The position numbers and the translations under genes were made by a program. The notes beneath the pieces are model-generated. The model was not told the origin of the DNA. It ran no database searches and saw only the letters and a list, made by a program, of their open reading frames with translations. Of a DNA stretch of 21,693 nucleotides, positions 13,778 to 19,310 are shown one piece after another; positions within the stretch are counted from its first letter, which is position 1, and each line of letters begins with the position of its first letter. The DNA comes from a virus. The stretch covers positions 1 to 21,693 of IMG/VR virus record IMGVR_UViG_3300025407_000149. One strand, written 5' to 3'.

Positions 13778-13971
13778 GCGTTTTGCAGGAGTTTAAGGAC
13801 TGGTGGGACTCCCTGCCAATGGATTCAAGGATGAGGATGAATGCGTCCGATTGTGAGTTCGTATGGCTTACGCGGGAGCGTGAAATTAGAAGATTGAAAC
13901 TTGAAATTAAAGAACTGCGTTTTGAATTAAGAGAGAAGAGCAATGACAACACCAATGACACCACAGAATGA
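13774..13971 (+). CDS. Small coiled-coil protein
   Basis: A 65-residue protein. The N-terminal part is MSVLQEFKDWWDSLPMDSRM; the C-terminal half, LTREREIRRLKLEIKELRFE then LREKSND, is a heptad-like coiled coil, so it probably forms dimers or binds a partner. The ATG overlaps the previous stop (ATGA). The end overlaps the MazG-like start by 29 bases. The function is unknown. Confidence 0.7.
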   Translation: MSVLQEFKDWWDSLPMDSRMRMNASDCEFVWLTREREIRRLKLEIKELRFELREKSNDNTNDTTE

Positions 13972-14326
13972 ACCCGTTTACACCTTCGACCTGTTTCAGC
14001 AACAGGCCCTTAGAACGGCCAAGGAAGTTCACACCGACGAAGAAATCGGAATGGAGATCATCCATGCCGCCTTGGGCATCGCGTCAGAGGCCGGAGAGCT
14101 TGCTACGTCCGTGAAACGATGGGTGGCTTACGGCCAACCGCTGGACGTTGAAAACATCATCGAGGAAGCCGGAGATTGTCTCTGGTTCATTGCCATGTTG
14201 ATGTGGCGCTTGAACCTTCCGATGGAGGCCCCGGCGCTGTCCTGCATTGCCAAGCTGTATCAGCGTTTTCCGGAGAAATTTACCGAAGCTGATGCCATCG
14301 CTCGGGCCGACAAGGTGACCCAATGA
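13943..14326 (+). CDS. MazG-like nucleotide pyrophosphohydrolase
   Basis: All-alpha NTP pyrophosphatase, which hydrolyses (d)NTPs to monophosphates; phage members may trim altered nucleotides or affect ppGpp levels. At 127 residues it is a single MazG domain. Motifs are HAALGIASEAGELATSVKRW, with the metal-binding E-x2-E-like pair at SEAGEL, and NIIEEAGDCLWFIAMLMW, with EE and D giving the second metal-binding pair. ATG 13943 lies inside the previous gene and follows GAGAAGAG. The stop overlaps the next ATG. Confidence 0.85.
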   Translation: MTTPMTPQNEPVYTFDLFQQQALRTAKEVHTDEEIGMEIIHAALGIASEAGELATSVKRWVAYGQPLDVENIIEEAGDCLWFIAMLMWRLNLPMEAPALSCIAKLYQRFPEKFTEADAIARADKVTQ

Positions 14327-14412
14327 AATCCCTTGCCGCGATCCTGATCGTCTTTGCCATCGTGGTGTTCTTTGTGGAGTTCATTATCACAGGGGTGGGG
14401 AGGGAGGAATGA
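14323..14412 (+). CDS. Tiny membrane peptide (29 residues)
   Basis: ATG 14323 overlaps the MazG-like stop (ATGA). The peptide, MKSLAAILIVFAIVVFFVEF then IITGVGREE, is almost entirely one membrane helix. Its 3' end supplies the GGAGG site for the next gene, which starts on its stop codon. Its role is unknown; it may be a single-pass membrane peptide or mainly a coupling leader. Confidence 0.5.
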   Translation: MKSLAAILIVFAIVVFFVEFIITGVGREE

Positions 14413-14552
14413 CCCAAGAAGCCAGAACGTGGATTCTATTGTTATTTTCCACAATTCACGCATCGACAGACCATATATTGTTTGCCTCTATATGGGCTGT
14501 TCTTGCCATTTTGAGCTTGATTGCTCAGTGGAGGGAGGAACACGGAGCATGA
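14409..14552 (+). CDS. Small membrane protein (47 residues), two possible membrane segments
   Basis: ATG 14409 overlaps the previous stop, with GGGAGG just upstream. The sequence MTQEARTWILLLFSTIHAST then ILFASIWAVLAILSLIAQWR has two hydrophobic stretches and a charged REEH tail. A holin-like role is possible from the size, but no lysin gene is near and it lies among accessory genes. The stop overlaps the next ATG. A longer frame covering the same bases starts at 14354 without a site. Confidence 0.55.
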   Translation: MTQEARTWILLLFSTIHASTDHILFASIWAVLAILSLIAQWREEHGA

Positions 14553-14791
14553 ACGCACCGAAGAAGATTTGGGTCGATGGAGAAATGGTCGGTGAATCTG
14601 GTTTTGCCAGTTGTTTTGATGAGCCAATGGGAGGTGGGTATACCGCTTACGTACGAGCCGACCTAGTGGATGGGTTGGTAAAGATAATGGAAGATTTTCC
14701 CGGCTTTACTGAAGATGCTGCTGTAGGTGACGCATGGGTTGAATCATTATGGGCCGCGCTGAAAGCCTTGGAGGAATCCAATGGGAACTAA
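14549..14791 (+). CDS. Small phage protein of unknown function
   Basis: An 80-residue protein from ATG 14549 (MNAPKKIWVDGEMVGESGFA), then GGGYTAYVRADLVDGLVKI and a helical end (DAWVESLWAALKALEESNGN). The KIW...YVRADLVD pattern is common in phage proteins carried near ABA-sandwich and DUF1653-type genes. The start overlaps the previous stop and has AGGAA upstream; the frame open from 14354 is not used. The end overlaps the next gene by 11 bases. Confidence 0.7.
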   Translation: MNAPKKIWVDGEMVGESGFASCFDEPMGGGYTAYVRADLVDGLVKIMEDFPGFTEDAAVGDAWVESLWAALKALEESNGN

Positions 14792-15083
14792 ACACAAACA
14801 CTACGATGTGATCGTCGCGTGGGCGGCGGGTGAGGAGATTGAGTTTTGGAGTGACGTTAGTGAAGCGTGGGAAACCCTTAGTACCCTTCACGTGCCACCT
14901 GCATTTTATGAAGATTACAAATACCGCATCAAACCCAAGCGCGTGAAGAAAGAGGGGTGGGTGAATGTTTATCCCAATGAGGAAGTGTCTTGTTGCGTTT
15001 ATCCAAGCAAAGAGTCTGCTGATAACTACGCGGGGATCAAGAGAAACGCCTGCATCCGCATCGAATGGGAAGAGGAAGTATGA
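14781..15083 (+). CDS. Conserved phage protein with YRIKP motif
   Basis: A 100-residue protein. The plan MGTKHKHYDVIVAWAAGEEI, a central W-x8-P region and YKYRIKPKR is one I recognise from many phage genomes, with no assigned function. The second half (EGWVNVYPNEEVSCCVYPSK, ESADNYAGIKRNACIRIEW) resembles small domains that bind or shield protein surfaces, but this is inference. GGAGG-like sequence within the previous gene precedes the ATG. It overlaps the next gene by four bases. Confidence 0.8.
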   Translation: MGTKHKHYDVIVAWAAGEEIEFWSDVSEAWETLSTLHVPPAFYEDYKYRIKPKRVKKEGWVNVYPNEEVSCCVYPSKESADNYAGIKRNACIRIEWEEEV

Positions 15084-15409
15084 GCGACAAAGAACTCCTA
15101 GAACTCGCGGCGAAAGCGGCGGGGTATGACAAGACAAGAACCTGCATTGATGAATACTTCTGGGTATTAACAGATGGTGATGATTGGCATCCTTGGAACC
15201 CCCTAACCGACGATGGTGACGCTCTGCGCCTTGCGGTGAAGTTGGGGTTATTGGTTGACGCAACAAAAGGAATGTTTACTGGGGTTAGGTATTCATCAGA
15301 AAACGGGTATGACGTTTGGCTATATGAAAAACATAACGACGACCCCTACGCCGCAACCCGTAGAGCCATCGTGAGAGCCGCCGCTGAGATTGGCAGGGGG
15401 ATGGAATGA
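15080..15409 (+). CDS. Phage ABA-sandwich domain protein
   Basis: A 109-residue protein from ATG 15080 (MSDKELLELAAKAAGYDKTR), which overlaps the previous stop; the five-residue longer start at 15065 is less likely. WHPWNPLTDDGDALRLAVKL is the signature of the small phage ABA-sandwich family. The last part (AATRRAIVRAAAEIGRGME) is typical of the family. The final codons are encoded by a 28-bp sequence that recurs exactly at 15951-15978. The molecular role is not established. Confidence 0.85.
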   Translation: MSDKELLELAAKAAGYDKTRTCIDEYFWVLTDGDDWHPWNPLTDDGDALRLAVKLGLLVDATKGMFTGVRYSSENGYDVWLYEKHNDDPYAATRRAIVRAAAEIGRGME

Positions 15410-15567
15410 GCGAGAAACAAATAGAAGCTCTGATGGGTTGGGTAAAAGCAACCATAGATGCAAGGATTGAATCAGCCTTTGGCCGAGACAGTTTGCACGA
15501 GGACATTGCCGAATACGAATGCAAGAAGGATCTTTATGTGGCGCTTGGTATTTGGGAGGAAGCATGA
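15406..15567 (+). CDS. Small phage protein (53 residues)
   Basis: ATG 15406 overlaps the previous stop (ATGA). The product is helical and acidic: MSEKQIEALMGWVKATIDAR, then AFGRDSLHEDIAEYECKKDL and YVALGIWEEA. I do not recognise a family. Its stop overlaps the next ATG, and GGGAGGAAGC at its end provides that gene's ribosome-binding site. Fully inside a coupled gene chain, so it is likely translated. Confidence 0.65.
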   Translation: MSEKQIEALMGWVKATIDARIESAFGRDSLHEDIAEYECKKDLYVALGIWEEA

Positions 15568-15974
15568 GTACCGCAACCGAACTGCTGAGACGGGCGCTTG
15601 AGGCTTTGCATTTTGATTTATCGGCAAAAGAAAGCGCAAAAGTAACTGAAGATATCCGCGCTTTCCTCGAAGCCGAGCCAGAAGCTGATAAGCCTGTGGC
15701 GTGGGGTCATCCAAATACGGCCATCACAGGGAGAAAACAGCCGTTAATGACGGTGAACTTAGAAATCCCAAGCAACGCGCAGTATCCGCAACTCTGGGTT
15801 CCTCTCTACCTCCACCCACCCAGACCCGAGCCAGCAAGGAAGCCGATGAGTGATGAAGAAATTGCTGATGCTTTCTACACCAGCACTACGGTTGGGGATA
15901 GTCAGTTAGCCGCTTTTGCCGAAGGGTTCCGGCAAGCAGAAAGAAAGCATGAGATTGGCAGGGGGATGGAATGA
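15564..15974 (+). CDS. Duplicated accessory protein, copy 1
   Basis: A 136-residue protein from ATG 15564, with GGGAGG upstream. Three blocks are shared with the protein at 16168: an N-terminal STATELLRRAL and IRAFLE helix, a middle EADKPVAW that leads to a PLYLHPPRP turn, and a C-terminal RKPMSDEEIADAF then FAEGFRQAERKHEI. The LYT/H-x-P and KPM(S/T)DEEI pattern occurs in many phage accessory proteins with interchangeable ends. The function is unknown. Confidence 0.75.
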   Translation: MSTATELLRRALEALHFDLSAKESAKVTEDIRAFLEAEPEADKPVAWGHPNTAITGRKQPLMTVNLEIPSNAQYPQLWVPLYLHPPRPEPARKPMSDEEIADAFYTSTTVGDSQLAAFAEGFRQAERKHEIGRGME

Positions 15975-16171
15975 GCGAAACAAACATCCTCCCCAAACCC
16001 GATGGCTTGTATCGACACCACAGCGGTAAGGTCTATCAAGTGCTGGAGGTTGCCAAGATGGAAGCAACCGGAGAGGTGGTGATTGTCTACCGTGAGCGTG
16101 GCTCAATAGACAACGTGTGGGTGCGCCCTGCATCCGAATGGTGGGATAAGTTTAAAGAGGTGTTGGCATGA
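15971..16171 (+). CDS. DUF1653-type protein
   Basis: A 66-residue protein, MSETNILPKPDGLYRHHSGK, then VYQVLEVAKMEATGEVVIVY and VWVRPASEWWDKF. The order Y-x-H-x-G-K-x-Y-x-V...VVY...VWVRP matches the DUF1653 family, a small beta-barrel-like domain of unknown role that is common in phages. The ATG lies in the second copy of the 28-bp repeat, so its ribosome-binding region (GGGGGATGGA) was probably copied from the 15406 gene. It overlaps both neighbours. Confidence 0.8.
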   Translation: MSETNILPKPDGLYRHHSGKVYQVLEVAKMEATGEVVIVYRERGSIDNVWVRPASEWWDKFKEVLA

Positions 16172-16611
16172 GTACTGCAACCGAACTGCTGAGACGGGCG
16201 CTTGATTGGATTGAATACGATCCTGAGTTGGTTGAAGAAATCCGCGCTTTCCTCGAAGGCGAGACAGAAGCGGAGCCTACTGGATATGCTCAAAAGGTAA
16301 TTGAAGCGTTATATGAAAACGGCGATCCCGTTTCTATTGATGCCGCTGAACTTTTGGAACGGCTAACAGAGAACGTTGAGCCAGAAGCAGATAAGCCTGT
16401 AGCGTGGATGAGAACAACGCCTAATGGAGATCAGATAGTAGCGTTTCATAAAACTGATGGGTTTGAACCCCTCTACACCAGACCCTCGCCATCAAGGAAG
16501 CCGATGACGGAGGAGGAAATCCGAGAGCTTTGCCCGTTCACCAGACAAGAGTTTGTGACTGGTTTTAATTCTGGCATCCGTTGGGCAGAAAAACACCACA
16601 ACATCAAATAA
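16168..16611 (+). CDS. Duplicated accessory protein, copy 2
   Basis: A 147-residue paralogue of the protein at 15564. The first 13 residues (MSTATELLRRALD) and their DNA are almost unchanged, as are IRAFLEGE, PEADKPVAWMR, the LYTRPSPSRKPM turn and the C-terminal FVTGFNSGIRWAEKHH. It differs by an inserted acidic segment (GYAQKVIEALYENGDPVSID) between the first two blocks. The near-identical start suggests recent copying or conversion, while the middle has changed freely. The function is unknown. Confidence 0.75.
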   Translation: MSTATELLRRALDWIEYDPELVEEIRAFLEGETEAEPTGYAQKVIEALYENGDPVSIDAAELLERLTENVEPEADKPVAWMRTTPNGDQIVAFHKTDGFEPLYTRPSPSRKPMTEEEIRELCPFTRQEFVTGFNSGIRWAEKHHNIK

Positions 16612-16970
16612 TGCACCTACACCTTAACAAAACCGCTGATTTAGTGCCCATGACGCTGTTTTTGGCATTTATATTGGCATTCGATCCCAAAATAACGGAA
16701 GCCTCATGTCGGAGTCAGACTCAGAAACATCACTTCGATGTGAGGGAAGGCTACCCGCATGGACGCAAGGGATACGTTGTCGATCATGTCTGTGCGCTTG
16801 AGTGCGGTGGAATCGATGACCCGGTCAATATGCAATATCAGACCTATGCCGCAGGGAAGGCCAAGGACAAGTGGGAGCGTAAGCCCGAGGGATGCGCTCA
16901 GACTTGCACCCCGGAAAATTCCACTTTCGATAGGCGCGTTTTTAACTGCAAAAAAAACCCCGGTGATTAG
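16611..16970 (+). CDS. HNH nuclease with N-terminal export signal
   Basis: A 119-residue protein from ATG 16611, which shares a base with the previous stop. A hydrophobic stretch (VPMTLFLAFILAFDPKITEA, about 12-31) resembles a signal peptide. The nuclease core follows: GRKGYVVDHVCALECGGIDD (D58, H59), then VNMQYQTYAAGKAKDKWER (N73), as in small secreted or periplasmic HNH nucleases. Six further cysteines could form disulphides or a zinc site, fitting export. It ends the rightward gene chain, and its stop lies in the loop of the convergent terminator. Confidence 0.8.
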   Translation: MHLHLNKTADLVPMTLFLAFILAFDPKITEASCRSQTQKHHFDVREGYPHGRKGYVVDHVCALECGGIDDPVNMQYQTYAAGKAKDKWERKPEGCAQTCTPENSTFDRRVFNCKKNPGD

Positions 16971-16976
16971 CCGGGG
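16950..16976 (-). terminator. Intrinsic terminator of the tail operon
   Basis: CCCCGG (16958-16963) and CCGGGG (16971-16976) form a 6-bp stem with a 7-base loop; on the minus strand eight T residues follow (16957-16950). The loop holds the stop codon of the convergent HNH gene. In the plus direction only CTTCT follows, so it acts mainly leftward. Confidence 0.9.
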
Positions 16977-17000
16977 CTTCTGAAGGAGAGACAGGCGATT

Positions 17001-17195
17001 TTAAGCCGCCGGAGTCTCTTCTGCTACCTTTTCCGCTACAGCCGCCGCCGCTTCAGTCGGGGCGATATCTTCGGGAGCCGCTACGGCTTCAATGGCTTCG
17101 GCCACCGGGGCCACTTCTGCCGCACTACTGGCCAATGAATGGAGGATAGTCTCGAATTCCAGAAACAGGGCAGAAATCCTTTCGTGAATAGTCAT
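17001..17195 (-). CDS. Ala/Glu/Pro-rich small protein at the operon end
   Basis: A 64-residue protein, MTIHERISALFLEFETILHS, then a low-complexity AAEVAPVAEAIEAVAAPEDI and AEKVAEETPAA. The N-terminal helix may be the only folded part. Such Ala/Glu-rich small proteins are common at the end of phage tail operons. ATG 17195 has a weak GAG upstream and overlaps the lipoprotein gene by 71 bases. The operon terminator lies 25 bases after the stop. Its role is unknown. Confidence 0.65.
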   Translation of the reverse strand: MTIHERISALFLEFETILHSLASSAAEVAPVAEAIEAVAAPEDIAPTEAAAAVAEKVAEETPAA

Positions 17196-17397
17196 AACCG
17201 TACTCGCAGTGAATGTTGAAATTGAGATTGTAGATCAAGTCGATGACATTCTTGCTAAGAACATCACTCGGCGTGGTCGTGCAATCTGCGACCCAAGGGT
17301 AAGGACTATCGATCCTTGTTTCGAGTCGGTAAGGACACCCGATCAGGAGGCAAGTGACTAAGCCCAAACAAAGCCGCCGCCAATGCCTCAATGGCAT
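17125..17397 (-). CDS. Putative lipoprotein overlapping both neighbours (Rz1-like position)
   Basis: From ATG 17397 the 90-residue product starts MPLRHWRRLCLGLVTCLLIG followed by Cys21: a basic start, hydrophobic core and lipobox LIGC, so it is probably a membrane-anchored lipoprotein. The mature part has several cysteines and aromatics (IHCEYGYDYSRKDFCPVSG). It overlaps the holin-like gene by 92 bases and the next gene by 71. Out-of-frame nesting with a lipoprotein signal is the arrangement of Rz1 spanins, but the mature region is not Pro-rich and no clear Rz partner is seen. The ribosome-binding site is weak. Confidence 0.5.
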   Translation of the reverse strand: MPLRHWRRLCLGLVTCLLIGCPYRLETRIDSPYPWVADCTTTPSDVLSKNVIDLIYNLNFNIHCEYGYDYSRKDFCPVSGIRDYPPFIGQ

Positions 17398-17503
17398 ATT
17401 TCTGATCGTCGGTAAAACTGTAAACCCCAAACGCCGACAACATGAGAAAAATCCCGCGCCATGTCGACGTTTCCGCAAGTCGAGCCCAGAGGTATTCTTT
17501 CAT
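17306..17503 (-). CDS. Small holin-like membrane protein
   Basis: A 65-residue protein from ATG 17503, which shares a base with the tail-fibre stop (TGATG). MKEYLWARLAETSTWRGIFL, then MLSAFGVYSFTDDQKYAIEA and LAAALFGLSHLPPD, shows two hydrophobic segments (about 17-27 and 39-52) and a basic end. Phage proteins with STWRG...LLTAFGV...Q...AI...G are often annotated as holins or holin-like, but function is unproven. The open frame extends to 17644 inside the tail-fibre gene and is not used. Confidence 0.65.
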   Translation of the reverse strand: MKEYLWARLAETSTWRGIFLMLSAFGVYSFTDDQKYAIEALAAALFGLSHLPPDRVSLPTRNKDR

Positions 17504-18642
17504 CAATTCAACTGACTCCAAGATGTAGTGGTCTGGTTGTAGGCAAAAATCTTGTTGGTTGATTGGTTGAAGTAAAGCGCCGCTGTTCCGGCAGGGTTGG
17601 ACGTTGGCGTTCCGGTCGGGTTTCCTGCGGCGGCTGGAATCCATAGGAATCCATTGGTCATGTCGGCTGTTCCCTGACTGGTGAACAAGTCACCCCCCGA
17701 AAAAAACCAATTCGATACCGTGGCATCACCCATGTTGATGATGATGGTTCCATCGAGAACGCCACCACCTACCACGGTAGGCGTTAAGTTAATCACCCCG
17801 GCGGCGTTGTTTACCGTGACCGCAAGCTGTCCTGATCCGGTTGCGCCGTTGCCAGCAATCGTAAACTGCCTTGCGGGGGTTGAACCGTCTGCATTAGTGA
17901 TCGAGAGGGCCTTGTCAAAGTAACCCTGATTTGGCGTAATGGAGCCAATCACCATGTCATCCATCGTGCCGGTTACGGTCGGAGCAATGGTGACGGTTCC
18001 TGACGTGGTGAAATTGACTGAAGTGCTTGCAGATAGCGTTGTAAATTTAGCAGGAGCCGCTGTTTTTGAACCAATGTATACGTTTTCCATGTAGCCAGTG
18101 GTCGTAGAACGGATGCTGATAAAACCGTTGTTAGACTGAATACCGAACGAAGTATCAGTAACTTCGATGCTGCCAACCTGATTGCCTTGGTTTCTGAAGT
18201 CTATAACGCCGTCAGTGATATCAGAGCCATCCAGCGTTATGCAGCGAGCTTGCGTCCCGTAGTAGTTCGCAAACAGCGTACCCAGACCCAATGATCCGTA
18301 CTGATCGACAGCGAAGAACGGTCCCGGAGGAAGCCCCGATCCCTGCTGCTGAATGATGAATGAACCATCGGTGTTAAGGAAATATCCACTACCGTCATTG
18401 GCTGTGATCGTGTTAAGACCAGCACCCCAGATAATGTCCTCTGCGGTTCCCAGGTTCACCTGAGAGAAAACCGCCGTGTTCGGAGTCGTACCGCCAATGG
18501 CCGGAGGGGCCGCAAGGACCGGAGTGACAATCTGATTCGGCGTGGCTTTCGAAGTGGTTCCGCTAGAATCAATCGGAAGAACATTTGCCGCCGGGTCTAC
18601 GTTGGTGACCGCCGGAAGTGCTGAAATCGTTGTGTCTGTCAT
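17503..18642 (-). CDS. Tail fibre-type structural protein with repeated IGxxTP motif
   Basis: A 379-residue protein, rich in Thr, Ser, Gly and Asn with almost no charged clusters, typical of fibrous tail proteins. It starts MTDTTISALPAVTNVDPAAN, a common tail-fibre opening. Three copies of a short motif recur: AIGGTTPNTAVFSQVNL (about 49-64), YIGSKTAAPAKFTTLSAS (189-206) and VIGSITPNQGYFDKAL (231-246), as in phage fibres with I-G-x-x-T-P-x-x-x-x-F repeats. The C-terminus (TAALYFNQSTNKIFAYNQTT) is a short beta-rich tip. ATG and stop overlap neighbouring genes by one base each. It probably forms a trimeric fibre that meets the host surface. Confidence 0.8.
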   Translation of the reverse strand: MTDTTISALPAVTNVDPAANVLPIDSSGTTSKATPNQIVTPVLAAPPAIGGTTPNTAVFSQVNLGTAEDIIWGAGLNTITANDGSGYFLNTDGSFIIQQQGSGLPPGPFFAVDQYGSLGLGTLFANYYGTQARCITLDGSDITDGVIDFRNQGNQVGSIEVTDTSFGIQSNNGFISIRSTTTGYMENVYIGSKTAAPAKFTTLSASTSVNFTTSGTVTIAPTVTGTMDDMVIGSITPNQGYFDKALSITNADGSTPARQFTIAGNGATGSGQLAVTVNNAAGVINLTPTVVGGGVLDGTIIINMGDATVSNWFFSGGDLFTSQGTADMTNGFLWIPAAAGNPTGTPTSNPAGTAALYFNQSTNKIFAYNQTTTSWSQLN

Positions 18643-18839
18643 TAGCTTGTCACCAAATAAGCACCGGAATCAGTGGTTATGAACTCACCAGAGAGCGTGA
18701 TGATGAATGATCCGCTAGGCGGTGGCGTTACTGAACGGGCCACTACGCCCGCCCCTCCCACTCCATATTTCGCCGTAACGCCTTGAGCAAGCCCCGAGGT
18801 CGTATTAACGTAATCAGATACTGAACCCCCGCCAACCAT
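18642..18839 (-). CDS. Small structural-type protein
   Basis: A 65-residue protein, MVGGGSVSDYVNTTSGLAQG then VTAKYGVGGAGVVARSVTPP and FIITLSGEFITTDSGAYLVT. It is Gly/Ser/Thr-rich with beta-strand repeats in the second half, like small tail or fibre accessory proteins. It overlaps both neighbours by single bases (TAATG), so it is expressed with them. I cannot name a function. Confidence 0.65.
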   Translation of the reverse strand: MVGGGSVSDYVNTTSGLAQGVTAKYGVGGAGVVARSVTPPPSGSFIITLSGEFITTDSGAYLVTS

Positions 18840-19132
18840 TAGGCGTTGACTCCCGCCTGAATGATCGTCATGGCAACCGATCCCGTTCCCGCCGTGACGG
18901 TGACGCGAATCTGATCCACCGGGAAAGCATAGTTCCCATCGGCGTTGGTCGTTTCAGAGGCAACGTCTGGATGATCGAACCAGTTGGTTCCATCGAACGT
19001 GTGCTGAACGGTATACGTCACGGTCCCGGTGGCAATGCACCCGAATCCGATATTGACCCCTGATACAAAGCTATTGACGTTGTAAGTTGTCGATGAGCCT
19101 GTGCCGGTCTGGGTAAGAGTGATTGGGAGCAT
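18839..19132 (-). CDS. Conserved small tail-region protein
   Basis: A 97-residue beta-sandwich-like protein: MLPITLTQTGTGSSTTYNVN, VTYTVQHTFDGTNWFDHPDV, NYAFPVDQIRVTVTAGTGS and VAMTIIQAGVNA. The V-Q-x-T-x-D-x-x-x-W and RVTVTAGTG pattern is familiar from phage structural proteins near tail genes. ATG 19132 has AGAGG five bases upstream. It may be a decoration or tail-fibre connector protein; the function is not established. Confidence 0.75.
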   Translation of the reverse strand: MLPITLTQTGTGSSTTYNVNSFVSGVNIGFGCIATGTVTYTVQHTFDGTNWFDHPDVASETTNADGNYAFPVDQIRVTVTAGTGSVAMTIIQAGVNA

Positions 19133-19147
19133 TGTGGCCTCTTAGTG

Positions 19148-19306
19148 TTAGCCGTTGTCGGGAGTTTTAGGATCGGGAGCCTTGGGATCAGTCGCTTGTT
19201 GCTTGATGCTCATGAGTAGCGCGGCCACTTCATTGAAGGGGCGAAGCTCAAGAACCTTAACGACATACTGAAGTTGCTCGGCTGTGAATCTGATTGAGTA
19301 GTTCAT
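19148..19306 (-). CDS. Small tail-operon protein (52 residues)
   Basis: Hand translation from ATG 19306 gives MNYSIRFTAEQLQYVVKVLE, then LRPFNEVAALLMSIKQQATD and a Pro/Lys/Asp tail (PKAPDPKTPDNG). FTAEQLQYVVKVLELRPFNEV reads as a helical domain of the type found in small phage proteins placed just before or after tail-fibre genes. It starts four bases after the glycosyltransferase stop. The ribosome-binding site is weak, so it may depend on coupling. I do not know its function. Confidence 0.7.
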   Translation of the reverse strand: MNYSIRFTAEQLQYVVKVLELRPFNEVAALLMSIKQQATDPKAPDPKTPDNG

Positions 19307-19310
19307 AGTA

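Larger units (their letters stand above)
15386..16205 (+). repeat. Duplicated accessory module
   Basis: Two direct repeats show that a segment was copied. A 28-bp sequence at 15386-15413 recurs exactly at 15951-15978 (end of one gene, start of the next). A 40-bp sequence at 15562-15601 recurs at 16166-16205 with one mismatch. Spacings are 565 and 604 bases, so indels followed the copying. The genes at 15564 and 16168 are the resulting paralogues. Confidence 0.8.

Noticed and set aside
14706-15266. 186-residue minus-strand frame opposite the accessory genes
   Set aside because: Rich in Pro, His and Arg as expected for an antisense shadow of coupled plus-strand genes with clear starts.
17398-17478. 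Longer start of the lipoprotein frame (MRKRRHGAGFFSCC...)
   Set aside because: It would place the lipoprotein signal internally; ATG 17397 puts the lipobox at the expected position.
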